The notes under the pieces: generated by a model
Seen by the model: the letters and a program-made list of their open reading frames with translations, nothing else
Told to the model about the DNA's origin: nothing
The model's database searches: none
Source: Hyposmocoma kahamanoa
Lineage: Eukaryota > Arthropoda > Insecta > Lepidoptera > Cosmopterigidae
Assembly: GCF_003589595.1 (NCBI RefSeq)
Contig: NW_020654422.1
Span: 3,006,449-3,070,448, forward strand
Direction: 5' to 3'
Length of the DNA stretch: 64,000 nt
Shown: one piece after another, positions 9,970 through 20,509 of the stretch
Position numbering within the stretch: the first letter of the stretch is position 1
How the letters are laid out: the number at the start of each line of letters is the position of its first letter
Made by a program: the position numbers and the translations under genes

Positions 9970-10070
9970 TTCATAAGTCCACTTATACTACCTACTAGCT
10001 ACTACAACCATTTAAACCCAAGTTGCGTAGAATTTTTTATTTGAATTAGTTAATATAACGCCACTTTTTT
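9970..10070. repeat. Direct repeat G, right copy
   Basis: Near-copy of 9487-9595 with a few substitutions and an indel in the CTACTAGTAG stretch. Confidence 0.7.
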
Positions 10071-10216
10071 TTTAAATAACGTCTGCAATAAAGCAGACAT
10101 GTTTTTGAAACAAATGTTGTTATTGTAAGTCTATAAAATACATTTAATATTGAACCCTGTAACAAGCAATAAATACAAGAACATTTATTGGAGATATGCT
10201 CTGCGTTGACGGTCCC

Positions 10217-10438
10217 CTAAGGGCGATTTCACATTAACACACACATCTGCACATTGCAGATTAACATTACTTACCAACGTATATGAAGCTACATTTAGAA
10301 ATAAATGCAATTTTGAATCATTAATGTCTCGGAAATGCGTAGTATCACTTTTATGTAGAACTTTTTTCGATTTATAGAAGTTACTTTCGGGTCAGGTCGG
10401 AGTGAAAGTGCTAATGTCATTTCAATAATGTGAATCGC
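10217..10438. mobile_element. Possible MITE with short inverted ends
   Basis: GGCGATTTCACATTAA at the left faces TAATGTGAATCGC at the right. The match is only about 14 bp with one indel, so this is a weak call. Confidence 0.3.
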
Positions 10439-10479
10439 AGTTAAAAAAAAGTCGCTGATTTAGTCACCCTAAGTGAGTC

Positions 10480-10790
10480 TTGATCTCCGATACAAGTTGG
10501 CGCAGCACGCACAGTCATGTGCGCTCTCCTCCCAGATTCGTGCGTGCAGGGCGTGTCTTTCTCCACTTCGTCCTTTTATCGATATTTGGACTGATCAACC
10601 GCGTCTTCGACCGACGAAGCCAACCTTTTGAGATGTCCGAGCCAGAGTCTTATGGACTTGATATGATTGTCGCCGCGTTTCCCCCCGCGCCGTCGTCGCC
10701 GCCGACAAATGCAATCGGCGCGCCATTCAGTTCAATTCGATTAGGCACTCCGATCATACGCATACGCACGCTTCCATATTGAGTATGCGT
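10480..10790. other. GC/CpG-rich island with 100-codon open frame
   Basis: A roughly 300-bp island rich in CG dinucleotides (GCCGCGTTTCCCCCCGCGCC near 10671) lies in AT-rich DNA. The plus strand stays open from 10480 to 10782, with an internal ATG at 10632 (MSEPESYGLDMIVAAFPPAP). No family is recognised. A host promoter/first exon or a GC-rich MITE are both possible. Confidence 0.3.
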
Positions 10791-11647
10791 AATGAAAATG
10801 GCGACGCCAGAATTTGACATTTCTAAGATAAAACTTAGTGACTTTATACTTGAACATGTTTTGTTAAAACATTTATTTGTCAATTTCTGGCATCGCCCTT
10901 TTCACTTCACGCATATGCAATACGAAAGCATGCGCCTGATCAAACCGATAAAAAATTGATTACTATAGAAAACAGGTTATTTTATTTTTTTCTTTGAAAA
11001 ACACCGTTATACATATTCGTTTCTTGGTCCTTCTTCTTTTGGATCCTCCAGCTTCGATCTACACTCTGCGTTGGTCCCAAAATCGTACGAATTTTTGGCG
11101 ACAAAGAGGTTTTAAGAATAAAACTGCATTTGCAAAACTGTATAGTGTTGTCACTACAAGTCACTATTTGTCGGTGTCCATCTGGAGTCGGCAGAAATTA
11201 GTGTCATGTAAAACCGCCCAATGGCTACAAAAGCTTTGGCTCAAAAGCAAGCGGCAGTTATCTACGACTATAAACAAAAGGTCTCCATGATTTATAACCT
11301 GCCGTTGGCCTTGTTTTGGCAATGTATTTTGAAGATATCATGTTTTTAATCATGCGATTTACTGAAAAATCACGAAAATCATTACTTTGGATTAATACGT
11401 CCATAAAATGTGTATTTTAAACTTAATTCTGGCTGATGTTCTAGGTGGATATAAAACAAAGTTAAATAAATAATCCTTTTGAAATTAACCTCCTAAGGTT
11501 CTAGGCTACTTCTAAATGTACATAATATGCAAAGTGAATCAGACCCGGAGAATATTATTATTATAATTACGTAAATACCCAGTGTACATTACAATGAAAA
11601 TATCGTATTCTAATTTAGTGCTATTCATTCTATTGTAATTTTTTTTG
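10791..11647. other. Stretch with no recognised gene
   Basis: A 98-codon plus-strand frame (10994-11290, no ATG start) and a 60-codon antisense frame are present. Neither is recognised. Confidence 0.3.
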
Positions 11648-11700
11648 TATATTGGGCGATTAGGCTTTTCCCATTGTGATTTGCTGGGTCTTAGGAGGTT
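11648..11700 (+). repeat. Repeat I, copy 1
   Basis: TATTGGGCGATTAGGCTTTT followed by CCCATTGTGATTTGCTGGGT recurs inverted at 31501-31550 and, partly, at 34549-34596. Confidence 0.5.
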
Positions 11701-11930
11701 CAAGGACAAAGTCGGAAGACTGTCTAAGGAGGCGACTGGCGTCTCTCTCTCAGTCAGAATACCAGTGTCGTGGGGAACCGCGGCATTTGTGCTTTGCCAG
11801 CGCCTTTTCACTGCCATGACTTCCAAAGCGATCTAGTTTTATTATTTCTATGCAAAGTTGTAAGTTCCTTCAATCATTTCATAAACAACTAAAAGTAATG
11901 TGGGCAAAGGCGGTAGATTTTCTACAGGAT

Positions 11931-12125
11931 ACATTACGGAAAGTGTGTGATGGTTTAATTCCACCCTCCCATCTTCATCATCGGTAGACTAGAAGAAGGC
12001 TGGGATTGGAACCCCAGTTAGAGTGGACCTCTAAGTTGCGGGTATTCCAAAGATTCACACGAAGCGTTTCGCTTCCATATTTATATGACAAATGGCTCAG
12101 GAAATGGGCCGCTTTTTAAAAAAAA
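11931..12125 (-). repeat. Repeat H, copy 2
   Basis: On the minus strand it reads CGAAACGCTTCG, GAATCTTTGGAATACCC and GGGAGGGTGGAATTAAACCA, in the order of repeat H copy 1. Confidence 0.55.
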
Positions 12126-12248
12126 AATAGCTGAAAAGAGCACGAAATGTGCCAAGGTAGTATTTGAAATGCTAATGCATTGAAAACCTATATTATATTT
12201 ATATATTCATAATCAAATTTTATTTGTTTTTAATTGAATTCAGTTTTT

Positions 12249-12291
12249 ATCTAGATAGATATATATCTAGATAGATAGATAGAAAGATATC
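12249..12291. repeat. (TAGA)n-type microsatellite
   Basis: Imperfect TAGATAGATATATATCTAGA array; short and partly palindromic. Confidence 0.7.
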
Positions 12292-12359
12292 TAAATCTTC
12301 CAACTGAAACTGAAACTAAATAAATTTAAAAAAAAATCACTAATAGGGAATTATAGATC

Positions 12360-12650
12360 TCGTTTGCCTGAGTCCAGATATCGTTTGTATTTTGTAGAAA
12401 CGTCATTTCGAAAAATTTTTCAGGGAAGCATGTTTCAGTATTTCACTAAAATATTTACGTCCTGTAGGTAATAAATTTAATTTTAAAACTTAAACTTAAT
12501 TAAAACCAAAATTAAATTTTAAAACAGGACGTAAATATTTTAAAACAATCGTTAAAACCTAAAACGTGCTCTATTGAAAAAAATTTTCAAAATGGCGCTT
12601 TCGCCCTTTCTACAAACCACCGGTCTCGCTAAAAATATCGACTACGTTAG
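12360..12650. repeat. Extended imperfect foldback, perfect 18-bp inner arms
   Basis: AAAATATTTACGTCCTGT (12448-12465) is perfectly inverted at 12524-12541. Weaker complementarity extends outward on both sides through GAAAAATTTTTC / GAAAAAAATTTTC and TTTGTAGAAA / TTTCTACAAA. It is non-coding and likely an old foldback MITE. Confidence 0.5.
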
Positions 12651-12796
12651 TTATAAGTGGCACAAACTAAAGAATTCACTGTACTGAGGCCTTACTGTGA
12701 ATTCTTATTACAGTTTAGTATAGTGTCGTAACGACAAAAAAGTGGTGATATAACACTTCATGTAGAGCTGTCTCACAACGATTCATTTTATATTAT

Positions 12797-13015
12797 AAAA
12801 TAAATAATAAATAACGCACACACTCAACATAGCCCCGCACTAGGGAAACCCTGTGTCGCGGGTGCCATGGACACACACATAGACAACCACAAATTACACC
12901 CAAACTCACGAGAGATATAATTGTAGGCCATACAACTATTTCTCTCGGCCCGGGAATCGAACCTGGGACCTCTGCGTGGCAGTCCGGCATGGTAACCGTT
13001 CGGCCACGGAGGCAG
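12797..13015 (-). mobile_element. tRNA-derived SINE (family SB), copy 1, well preserved
   Basis: On the minus strand the head has A box TGGCCGAACGG (12997-13007) and B box GGTTCGATTCC (about 12955-12965). The body follows with CTCTCGTGAGTTTGGGTGTA and TTTCCCTAGTGCGGGGCTAT, then an AT-rich tail. Four more copies occur in the window. The tRNA-like head with intact boxes points to pol III transcription and LINE-assisted retroposition. Confidence 0.8.
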
Positions 13016-13534
13016 TTTTTGTTATTCTAAACTGAATCGTAATAAGAGTTCATAGTAAGACCCTTATGTATAGAAGAGCAACAAAACTTCACCCTTAGAA
13101 GTACCTACATTTAGACCAGAACCTATTAGGGAAAAACGTTCCCCAAAGTCGTACTACTAAGAATCGAGCCCGGTTTGTTCTTTTTTAGTTACATTGTTAA
13201 CCTTGAGGCACTGAGGTCGTTAAATTTTAAAAAAGCAATTTATACATACTTTTTTATTATTCATAAAAGAGTGAATTTTATTTGACTACGCGTGCGTGAA
13301 GGGGGTGCTAACGTACGAAGCTTATGTACCTTGCATGAAAGGTCGTTTATCACGTTGTATACGAGTTAAACCGTCTGCTGTTAAAAGTTTGGCATTAAAA
13401 ATGCTATAAAACTTTTAAACTTGACTACATTTTTTTACGTATTTTTGATGTTGATTAAATTAAAAAATAATTTGAACTCGTAGACGTTACCACCACAAAT
13501 TGGGAATTAAGATAACAAAAAACCAGTAGTTACG
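13016..13534. other. Stretch with no recognised gene
   Basis: TAAACTGAATCGTAATAAGA at 13029-13048 is roughly the inverse of sequence at 12686-12716 on the other side of the SINE. The SINE may therefore sit inside an older foldback. Nothing else is seen. Confidence 0.35.
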
Positions 13535-13762
13535 AGTATATTATATTAGATAACATCACATACATTTTGCTCTGATCCCAAATAAGTAGCGAAAGCACTT
13601 GTGTTATGGAAATCGAAAACAACGACGGTAACACAAACACCCAGACCCGAGATAATATAGAAAAGTTAGTTTCTACACTGACCCGGCCGGGGATCAAACC
13701 AGGGACCTCAGAGATGGCGACACCATGAAACCAGTGTGCAAGCCACTCGACCACAGCGGCCG
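13535..13762 (-). mobile_element. tRNA-derived SINE (family SC), copy 1
   Basis: On the minus strand it has A-box-like TGGTCGAGTGG and B-box-like GGTTTGATCCC at tRNA spacing, followed by CTCGGGTCTGGGTGTTTGTG. The second copy is at 25341-25562. Its head differs from those of SB and SD. Confidence 0.75.
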
Positions 13763-13840
13763 TCTTTATGTGCGGCGAATTTATGTACAAATAAGTTTAC
13801 GTAAGTAATAAAAAATGTGCAATTGTTTAATACATATTTT

Positions 13841-13890
13841 CGTAGCAATAAAGCTACATGTGAAAGAGTTCGTCCAGGCATGGACTGCTA
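13841..13890 (+). repeat. Repeat A, head fragment
   Basis: TGAAAGAGTTCGTCCAGGCA preceded by a GTAGCAATAAAGCT-type start; only the first ~50 bp of the repeat remain. Confidence 0.6.
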
Positions 13891-14494
13891 ATCTCCAAAC
13901 TACTACAGATCGTAACTCTGAAAAAGGTAAAAAAACCCGGCTTATATCTAGATGGCGCTGATGATATTGTTATTATATTATGATATTTTTAGATAAAGTT
14001 TTGTATAGATGAAGAGCACTAGGACCCCGCTGGTCAAGGATCAAGACTCCAAAGGCTGTATAGGCTGTATACAATTTGATAGTCGGAGCCGAGATCCTGG
14101 TGCTTATTACTTTGTATTCTTTCCGCCAGCTGTCTGTGGAGCCAGCCCTCTTGCTGGTGTGCTGGAGATGGGATGGAGCAAGTGTGTCGGGCACATGTGG
14201 TATCCCACACTAGTACCCGGGCCATACTCCAAGGGATGAGAATACTCCGTCCGGGCGTTTGCCATCTGTTCATGAGCTAAAATTATTTTCTGAACTTTAG
14301 CAAATGTGCATATCAATACTGCCCTCCTTATCATAATTGACGTGATTGACATTTTTAGTGACATTGAATTATAAACATATCTGGAATCAGCGAAACTAGA
14401 TCTACAACCCCCTGTAGGCGGTTTTTTAATATCATGTTTGGTTTCCGTTTTCTTGTTAAGCAAAATCAAAGTAATTAAAATTTTTTTAGGTGAC
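13891..14494. other. Stretch with no recognised gene
   Basis: Open frames on both strands (for example a 140-codon minus frame ending at 14107) overlap each other and resemble no family. Confidence 0.3.
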
Positions 14495-15458
14495 AATAAA
14501 ACTTTAAATGCCAACATCTCGAAAATCACTGAAATACAAATATATTACTGTTATGACATCTTGCTCGGGAAAACAACGTACGCTAGATTTTAAATCAAAT
14601 ACAAAATTTTTAGGCTATGCTATTGATAATACTTTGAGACATCAAACTCATATCAATAATGTGTCTAATAAAATAGCAGGTGGAAATTATGCACTTCTTA
14701 AATTAAAGCCATTAATCGATAAAAATACATTGTTGACTGTGTATTATGCATACATTCATTCGATAATAATTTACGTCGTGACAATTTGGGGCAACGGCGC
14801 CGATGTAAAACGCGTTTAGGTGCTACAGAAAAGATCGACAAGAATAGATCAGTGGTATTCAAAGAAGAATATCCGCAAAAATATGTTTTGTTAAATTGGG
14901 GGTCATGGCAGTAATATCATTGTTTATTTTTAATTCCTTGATGGATGTACATAAAAAGACGAATAACTTAAAAAGAACCAGAGATATACACACTTACAAT
15001 ACTAAAAACAAAGATAAACTGATAGTACCAAAAACGAGGTTGAAAAGAACTGCTAAGCAAGGTTACTGTCCAAACATATAATTATACAATGAACTATCAC
15101 CAACTATATCTGAATTGTCCAAATTATTTTCAAAATAATTTTCAAAAAAAAAAAAATTTATTTGAAAATCCATTCTATAAAGTTGACGAATATTTTGATC
15201 ATATGCATTCAAAAAATGCTCATTATTTTAGGACATTAAATGTATCTATTAATGATTTATTACTTACGCGATTTATTTAATAACCAATATATTATTATTA
15301 GATTAATATTTTTAACGTACAATACTTTGAATTTAATTATGTAATATATTAAATGTTAGTAGTAAATGACTTTGATAATATATTTTGTACTATTGACGTG
15401 CTCAATGTTGCGAGCTTTGTGACGTGGCAAATAAAGAATTTTAACTTTAATTTGAATA
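14495..15458 (+). pseudogene. Decayed LINE: RT C-terminal region and 3' tail
   Basis: The frame 14508-14819 encodes FLGYAIDNTLRHQTHINNVS, then a YYAYIHSIIIYVVTIWGN block. This is the same arrangement as FLG...HI... and YFHSLMTYGILLWGN in the LINE at 17586. Later frames 14896-15081 and 15089-15280 continue the alignment (NTKNKDKL, then FYKVDEYFD), but stops and frame shifts separate them. The copy ends in GGCAAATAAAGAATTTTAAC followed by TTTAAT-type units, a LINE tail. No endonuclease or RT catalytic core is left. It is related to, but clearly diverged from, the neighbouring LINE. Confidence 0.75.
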
Positions 15459-15959
15459 CCTATGACAAGGAGAGCAGAATATGTGGCATCGTGTTACAGA
15501 CCAATTTAAAAAACGCTGGTAATTTGGGTAAATGGCGCTAACCTTAAACAAAAAATAATAGCCTTTAGTATCCATAAAAATCCTTGCGATAAGTGCCATC
15601 TAGTTGATTTGATTGTTATCACTAGAAATTACAGTAGCTTTGATAAATTGCAGCTCATCATTGTGAACGCGCTGCACACGCACTGCACGCGCGCTGTACG
15701 CGAGCTGCATGAGTGCAACTAATCACATGTTAGTATATGTGGCGCGTGAGAGGCGCACGAACGGCACGCGACCAGATCGCTCTACGTAACGCAGGCGCGC
15801 AGGTCGCGAGCCTATCGCAAACACCCTAAAACAAATTTGCCACAAAAATAACTATTTGGTACTACTACTAGGTTTATTACTACCTACTACTATTTGGTTT
15901 ACGACATCTGGTGTACCAAAAGGTAGTAAATACCTGAGTACGCTGTCTTGTATTGCAAT
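15459..15959. other. Stretch with a GC-rich patch, no gene
   Basis: Positions 15650-15830 are rich in GCACGCG-type motifs with scattered short inverted repeats, such as TGCAGCTCAT against GAGCTGCATG. A degenerate CpG-rich MITE is possible. Confidence 0.35.
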
Positions 15960-16267
15960 TAGCAGTCCTGACAAGTTGTTGGTCCATAGTCCAGGGAAGT
16001 ACTGCCACATTACTTATTTGTACCGCCAAGCAGTAATGTGTTCATTATTGCGTTCTGGTTTTGAACGGTAAGAGAGCTGGTGAAATTACAGGTACATGAG
16101 ACTTGTCAATTTATGTCTCAGGGTGATGGGCATAGTTGCAGTGCCCCTCAAATCTTTGCGAGTTAAAGCTTTGAGTGACACTGCAACTGCTATGTACAGG
16201 CGTGTCGCTTACCACCAGGTGCACGACTTGTTTGTCTCGTCACTAAGATTTGATAAAATAAAAAAAC
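15960..16267 (+). repeat. Repeat A, copy 2
   Basis: The head is degenerate but the middle and tail are intact (GTCTCAGGGTGATGGGCATA, GTGCACGACTTGTTTGTCTC). It ends in an A-rich run near 16258-16267. Confidence 0.75.
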
Positions 16268-17185
16268 CAGAAGAAAATAAAATACGTAATGAAAATAACA
16301 AATAAAAATAACGTTTGAGCGCTAGTTGTGACAAAGCCACTGGTGACGACTTGAAATACACAAATAAGGCTTTCGTTGTATTTAAATAAAAATATCATTC
16401 ACATAAATCTCTACAGAGTCGCCAAGAAATTGAGCCTGTCCGGTAGGTTGGCAATCGCCCATGCTGATACCCATGTACTTTATTTCCATATCCAAATCCA
16501 ATTCTTGACCGAAGACAAAAACGGCGTAAATTGTTTTCTTTTACAAGAACATAAAACCAGGATGAATAATGGACTGTCTTCGTGGAGTAGACAAGTTAAT
16601 TACAGTCCCATTTTAAAACCAGAACAACGCTTATGTATTCAAAACTATTTAAAAACATCTTAAAGAACATAATGTAGTATTTTCTCTAGTTGGACAGATC
16701 TATTAATACTAGTAGCCAATCGTGTGCATCCCATAGCATGATTTCCTTAAAAAGGAAAGTGTCTACGGTACTATTCATCGTACATTGGGGTTTGGTTAGG
16801 CATTCATTTGTAACTTACTCATCTTGGCGGAGCAATCTAAAGCGAATCAAGATCCAAGATCCTCTTTAGCTCGAAAATGCCACTCGAGCTGCTGTAATCG
16901 TCTTCCAGGCGGAGCGTAAAAAGATATTTTTCACCTTTTTTTATGGATAGCGATATCTAGAGCATCCATAAACTTACTTATTTATTTCTATTTACTCTGA
17001 TGTTACTCCAAACTTCACGTACTTTGTTGTATTTAATGTTTGAATATTTAATCCCAAGATAGGATAATTCAACTGTCTTCTGCTTTTGGTAGACTAAAGA
17101 ATTATAATATTTTATTTGAATGTGTAACATTTCAAACCAAAATACAACATAAAGCATCAGTTATAAAAAATTAAAATTTTTACAG
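16268..17185. other. Stretch with no recognised gene
   Basis: A 95-codon plus frame (16376-16663) is open but unrecognised. The last bases form an acceptor-like TTTTTACAG in front of the candidate exon at 17186. Confidence 0.3.
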
Positions 17186-17401
17186 AAAGAATACGAGCTG
17201 GGCACCGTTAAACAAAGCATCACATTCAATAGCACACACACAAAGGCTGTCAGGGCACAAACAGCAGTCTTTGTGCATCCAGCACAATTCCAACCGGTTA
17301 AGTGCAAAATATTTGTTCTGGCATCCAAGACCGGGGAAATTCAATGTGGTAAAATAAATTGTGGACCTTTGAACGCAGCTAAATCTATTGGTTTGGTCTA
17401 G
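17186..17401 (+). CDS. Candidate terminal exon, unknown protein
   Basis: Directly after AATTTTTACAG (a good 3' splice site) the plus strand is open for 71 codons to a TAG at 17399-17401. The predicted peptide opens with KEYELGTVKQSITFNS. It then has VFVHPAQFQPVKCKIFVLAS and the cysteine-containing EIQCGKINCG. Codon third positions are mixed and GC is higher than in the flanks. AATAAA occurs downstream near 17551. A donor-like GTAAAATA at about 17349 is an alternative end. The antisense strand also has an open 100-codon frame, which weakens the case. No domain or family is recognised; a host exon, an unknown element or chance are all possible. Confidence 0.3.
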   Translation, partial: KEYELGTVKQSITFNSTHTKAVRAQTAVFVHPAQFQPVKCKIFVLASKTGEIQCGKINCGPLNAAKSIGLV

Positions 17402-17585
17402 AAAATGGGTGGTAAACTTATTTTGGTGTCGGGCTGCTTGTGATACTGAATTCTCCGATTTGTGTTCATCGTACCTGACCACATGTGAATTCTTTTACGA
17501 ATACTAATGTGTATATGGAGTACACTGAAACGTGTTGGATAAACAATATAAATAAATATTTAGTTCGATGTGTACTTACTTATAA

Positions 17586-19208
17586 GTGACGAAATCATCT
17601 CCCACGGCCGCTGAATCCTTACTAAAAGAAAATAATGCAGTTAGTATCACTAATTTAAGGTTCCGTCATGTATTTCCAAACGATATTGTTAAGGCCTTTA
17701 AGTCTATAAATATAAAAAATACTGCTGATCTTGATGGTCTTTCAGTCAGAGTAATTAGTTCTATAGTTGATTGTATTGCACCTTACTTAGCCTGTGTCTT
17801 TAATAAATGTGTTGATGATGGTGTCTTTCCTGACCTCATGAAGCAAAGTAAAGTTATTCCACTTTTCAAATCTGGTAGTATTTCTGACCCCACCAATTTC
17901 AGACCTATATCAATACTACCAACTCTCAGTAAAATATTTGAAAAAATTATTCTAAATCAGATGTGTGCACATTTTTATAGTAATAATTTAATGTCTCCTA
18001 AACAATTTGGTTTCACTCGGGGTCGCTCTACAACCGACGCTGGTGTAGAGTTGATTAATCATATATTTGATGCATGGGAAGTCTCACATGATGCTATTGG
18101 TGTATTCTGTGACCTTTCCAAGGCTTTTGATTGTGTGCACCATGATACACTGGTCAGGAAACTTCGCCATTATGGTGTGGCGGGACGTGATCTCGACCTT
18201 CTTAAATCGTATTTGCGTGGTAGGGTACAGAGGGTCGATGTTAACGGTACGAGATCGTCAGGGTCTGTAATTAGCATGGGTGTCCCTCAAGGTTCAATTC
18301 TAGGCCCATTTTTGTTTTTAGTTTATATTAATGATTTACCTAGCCTTATGGAGGGTATAAAACATGAGATAGTATTGTTTGCTGATGATACTTCCTTATT
18401 ATTTAAAGTTAAAAGGCACCAATGTTCCTATGACGATGTGAACAATGCTATATCTAAAGTAGTTGATTGGTTTGCTGTTAATAACCTACTTCTTAATGAG
18501 AAAAAAACAAATTGTGTGAAATTTACATTACCCAATGTTAGAGAGACGGTTACAAACATTGTAGTTAGAAACGAAAAATTGAATCTTGTGGATACAGTTG
18601 TATTTCTAGGTATAACGTTAGATGCTAAATTGCAATGGGGTCCCCATATAAGTAAGTTGTCAAAACGGCTCAGCTCTGCAGTGTACGCGATTAAAAAAAT
18701 AAGGAAACTTTCAGACGTCGAAACCGCTAGATTGGTTTACTTCAGCTACTTTCACAGTCTAATGACATACGGCATTTTGCTTTGGGGTAATGCCGCCGAT
18801 ATCAATAGAATCTTTGTCCTGCAGAAACGTGCAGTTAGGGCAATTTACAATCTGGGCCCCAAAGTATCTTTGAGAGATAAGTTTAAGGAAATTAACATTC
18901 TTACACTAGCCTCACAATACATTTATGAAAATATAATTTATGTTAAAAGGAATAGTAATTTCTTTATGAAAAATAGTGACAGACATAACATTAATACGAG
19001 GAATAAAAATAAACTAGCTTTTCTTGATAGTCGTCTTCACAAAGTCAAACAATCATTTAAGGGGCAATGTATACGCTTCTATAACAAGATTCCGGTTGAT
19101 ATACAAAATTTGCCTTTCACGAGGTTTAAAACTATAGTGAAACAAAAACTTTATACTAAAGGTTATTATACAACTTCTGCGTACTTGGATGACAAAAATC
19201 CGTGGTAG
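17586..19208 (+). CDS. LINE reverse transcriptase, 5'-truncated (540 codons, uninterrupted)
   Basis: The open frame starts at a GTG after a stop, with no ATG and no endonuclease domain, so the element is 5' truncated. The RT blocks are in order: SKVIPLFKSG, then NFRPISILPTLSKIFEKIIL, then QFGFTRGRSTTDA. Next come DLSKAFDCVHHDTL (first catalytic Asp), GVPQGSILGPFLFLVYINDL, and FADDTSLL (about residues 265-271, the catalytic DD pair). The thumb region follows as FLGITLDAKLQWGPHI, and the C-terminus has YFHSLMTYGILLWGN. This is a non-LTR retrotransposon RT of the jockey/CR1-like group; I cannot fix the clade. The RT region is free of stops and frame shifts, so the copy is fairly young. It cannot act alone without its endonuclease. 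Confidence 0.93.
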   Translation: MTKSSPTAAESLLKENNAVSITNLRFRHVFPNDIVKAFKSINIKNTADLDGLSVRVISSIVDCIAPYLACVFNKCVDDGVFPDLMKQSKVIPLFKSGSISDPTNFRPISILPTLSKIFEKIILNQMCAHFYSNNLMSPKQFGFTRGRSTTDAGVELINHIFDAWEVSHDAIGVFCDLSKAFDCVHHDTLVRKLRHYGVAGRDLDLLKSYLRGRVQRVDVNGTRSSGSVISMGVPQGSILGPFLFLVYINDLPSLMEGIKHEIVLFADDTSLLFKVKRHQCSYDDVNNAISKVVDWFAVNNLLLNEKKTNCVKFTLPNVRETVTNIVVRNEKLNLVDTVVFLGITLDAKLQWGPHISKLSKRLSSAVYAIKKIRKLSDVETARLVYFSYFHSLMTYGILLWGNAADINRIFVLQKRAVRAIYNLGPKVSLRDKFKEINILTLASQYIYENIIYVKRNSNFFMKNSDRHNINTRNKNKLAFLDSRLHKVKQSFKGQCIRFYNKIPVDIQNLPFTRFKTIVKQKLYTKGYYTTSAYLDDKNPW

Positions 19209-19430
19209 TAACCCGTTTAGCTCATGGAGGTAGTCTCAATCTGATGTTTCAAATAAAAAAATATTGTAAATGTTATTTACAAAGAGCAACCCCTAGAGTT
19301 TCTTGCTCATTCTTCTCAGGGGAATCTGCCTTACGAATGAGCGGTAGAGTTTAACCATTGTGACGATTTCAAGTGTAATAATGCTTACCTATGAAATAAA
19401 GATTATTTTGATTTTGATTTTGATTTTGAA
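19209..19430 (+). mobile_element. LINE 3' untranslated region and (TTTTGA)n tail
   Basis: After the stop codon comes AAAGAGCAACCCCTAGAGTT, CTTGCTCATTCTTCTCAGGG and ACCTATGAAATAAAG, then repeated GATTTT units to about 19427. The same 3' region, with TTTGAC units, is found as a short insertion at 27033-27179. The two copies therefore belong to one family. Confidence 0.85.
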
Positions 19431-19521
19431 AGGTGAATACTTCAAGGCGCCCCGCGCAAACGTGTGCCTTGTGTTAGATACACTTACACTGTTAGGCACT
19501 AGAAGCGAATATTCTATTTTT

Positions 19522-19547
19522 AACCGACGTTTATGTCTTTTTTTGTA
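19522..19547 (+). mobile_element. MITE family D, copy 3, left part
   Basis: AACCGACGTTTATG followed by CTTTTTTTGTA matches the left end of the family. The copy is interrupted by the LTR element and resumes at 21356. Confidence 0.5.
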
Positions 19548-19802
19548 TGTATTATAATAGAGGGCTGTAGCTCAGATGCAGTGCGAGAGGTACTTTTAAT
19601 AATATAAAACCGGGATCATCTTAAAACTTTGGTTTATTTTACGTTTTTCACATATTTTATACTTTGGGTTACAAATCAATCTTAATTAATTAATATTAAT
19701 GTCAAGATCTTCCCTTATTTTCTTACCGTTCCAAATACAAAAACTAGCTCATTACCTATGTTCAGCCAGCAATTCTACTCATAGAGTAGAGCCTAGTCTA
19801 CA
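19548..19802 (-). repeat. 3' LTR
   Basis: Read on the minus strand it runs from TGTAGACTAGG to a TATAATACA-type end. It matches the right LTR with roughly a dozen differences by eye, most of them in the plus-strand-left 80 bases. Part of the outer end is absent from the right copy. Confidence 0.75.
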
Positions 19803-19814
19803 TCCCTCTTCCTC
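19803..19814 (-). other. Polypurine tract
   Basis: GAGGAAGAGGGA on the minus strand abuts the 3' LTR start TGTAGAC, the position where plus-strand DNA synthesis is primed in LTR elements. Confidence 0.7.
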
Positions 19815-20367
19815 ACAGCTGAAGGGGTGAACATCCCTAGCTAGTGCTCTACCTATGATAGGCAACTTACATAGTGATCAGCCTTTACTACTGGCTAGCC
19901 ACACACTGCTCGGAAGTCACTAACTTACCAACAAGTAAACCACCGAGGAGGCTATGGCTTTGGTCTGCCAAAAACCTATCTAAAAGGACAGACCATGACC
20001 ACATCCTAAACAAACAAATCAAAATATTTTCACTAGTTAGCTATCCTATCTAATTAGGGAACCTGACTAAACCCTAACACTTTATTTTATCGACCCTAAA
20101 CTGGCTGAACGACCCTATCAAACTTCTAAACATTGCTACAAAACTATTTCCCTAAACTCCCTAAACCTAAGCTATTTCCAACGCGCATGCTGCCACAACG
20201 ACGACACAGGCTTGAACATCCATCGGACGATCACTGGGTTACATCACTATTGATCTCCCAGCTGCCTTAGTCCTCATTTTGCAGCTATCACGTTCCATCA
20301 GCTTCACTTACCATCTTTAAACAAACAAGAACCAACCCACATATAACGCTAACAACATATCCTAACA

Positions 20368-20395
20368 TACATATGGGATGGGGATATCCCATATG
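20368..20395. repeat. Small palindrome inside the LTR element
   Basis: CATATGGGA and TCCCATATG form a 9-bp stem around GGGGATA-type loop sequence. Confidence 0.5.
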
Positions 20396-20509
20396 AAAGA
20401 CGTCCAATTAATTAAATAAATATATTTTCCCCGAATGCAGACAGTCCTTGTTCAACTGGAAGGATGAGCACGAACTATTCGCATATACAGGATAATATAT
20501 CTATCAAAT

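Noticed and set aside
12955..13007. tRNA gene at the SB SINE head
   Set aside because: The sequence is attached to a repeated ~200-bp body and occurs in five places; the clover-leaf is not closed.
17180..17482. 100-codon cysteine-containing minus-strand frame
   Set aside because: It is antisense to the acceptor-linked plus-strand frame at 17186-17401 and shows no family resemblance; at most one of the two can be coding, and the plus strand has the splice-site context.
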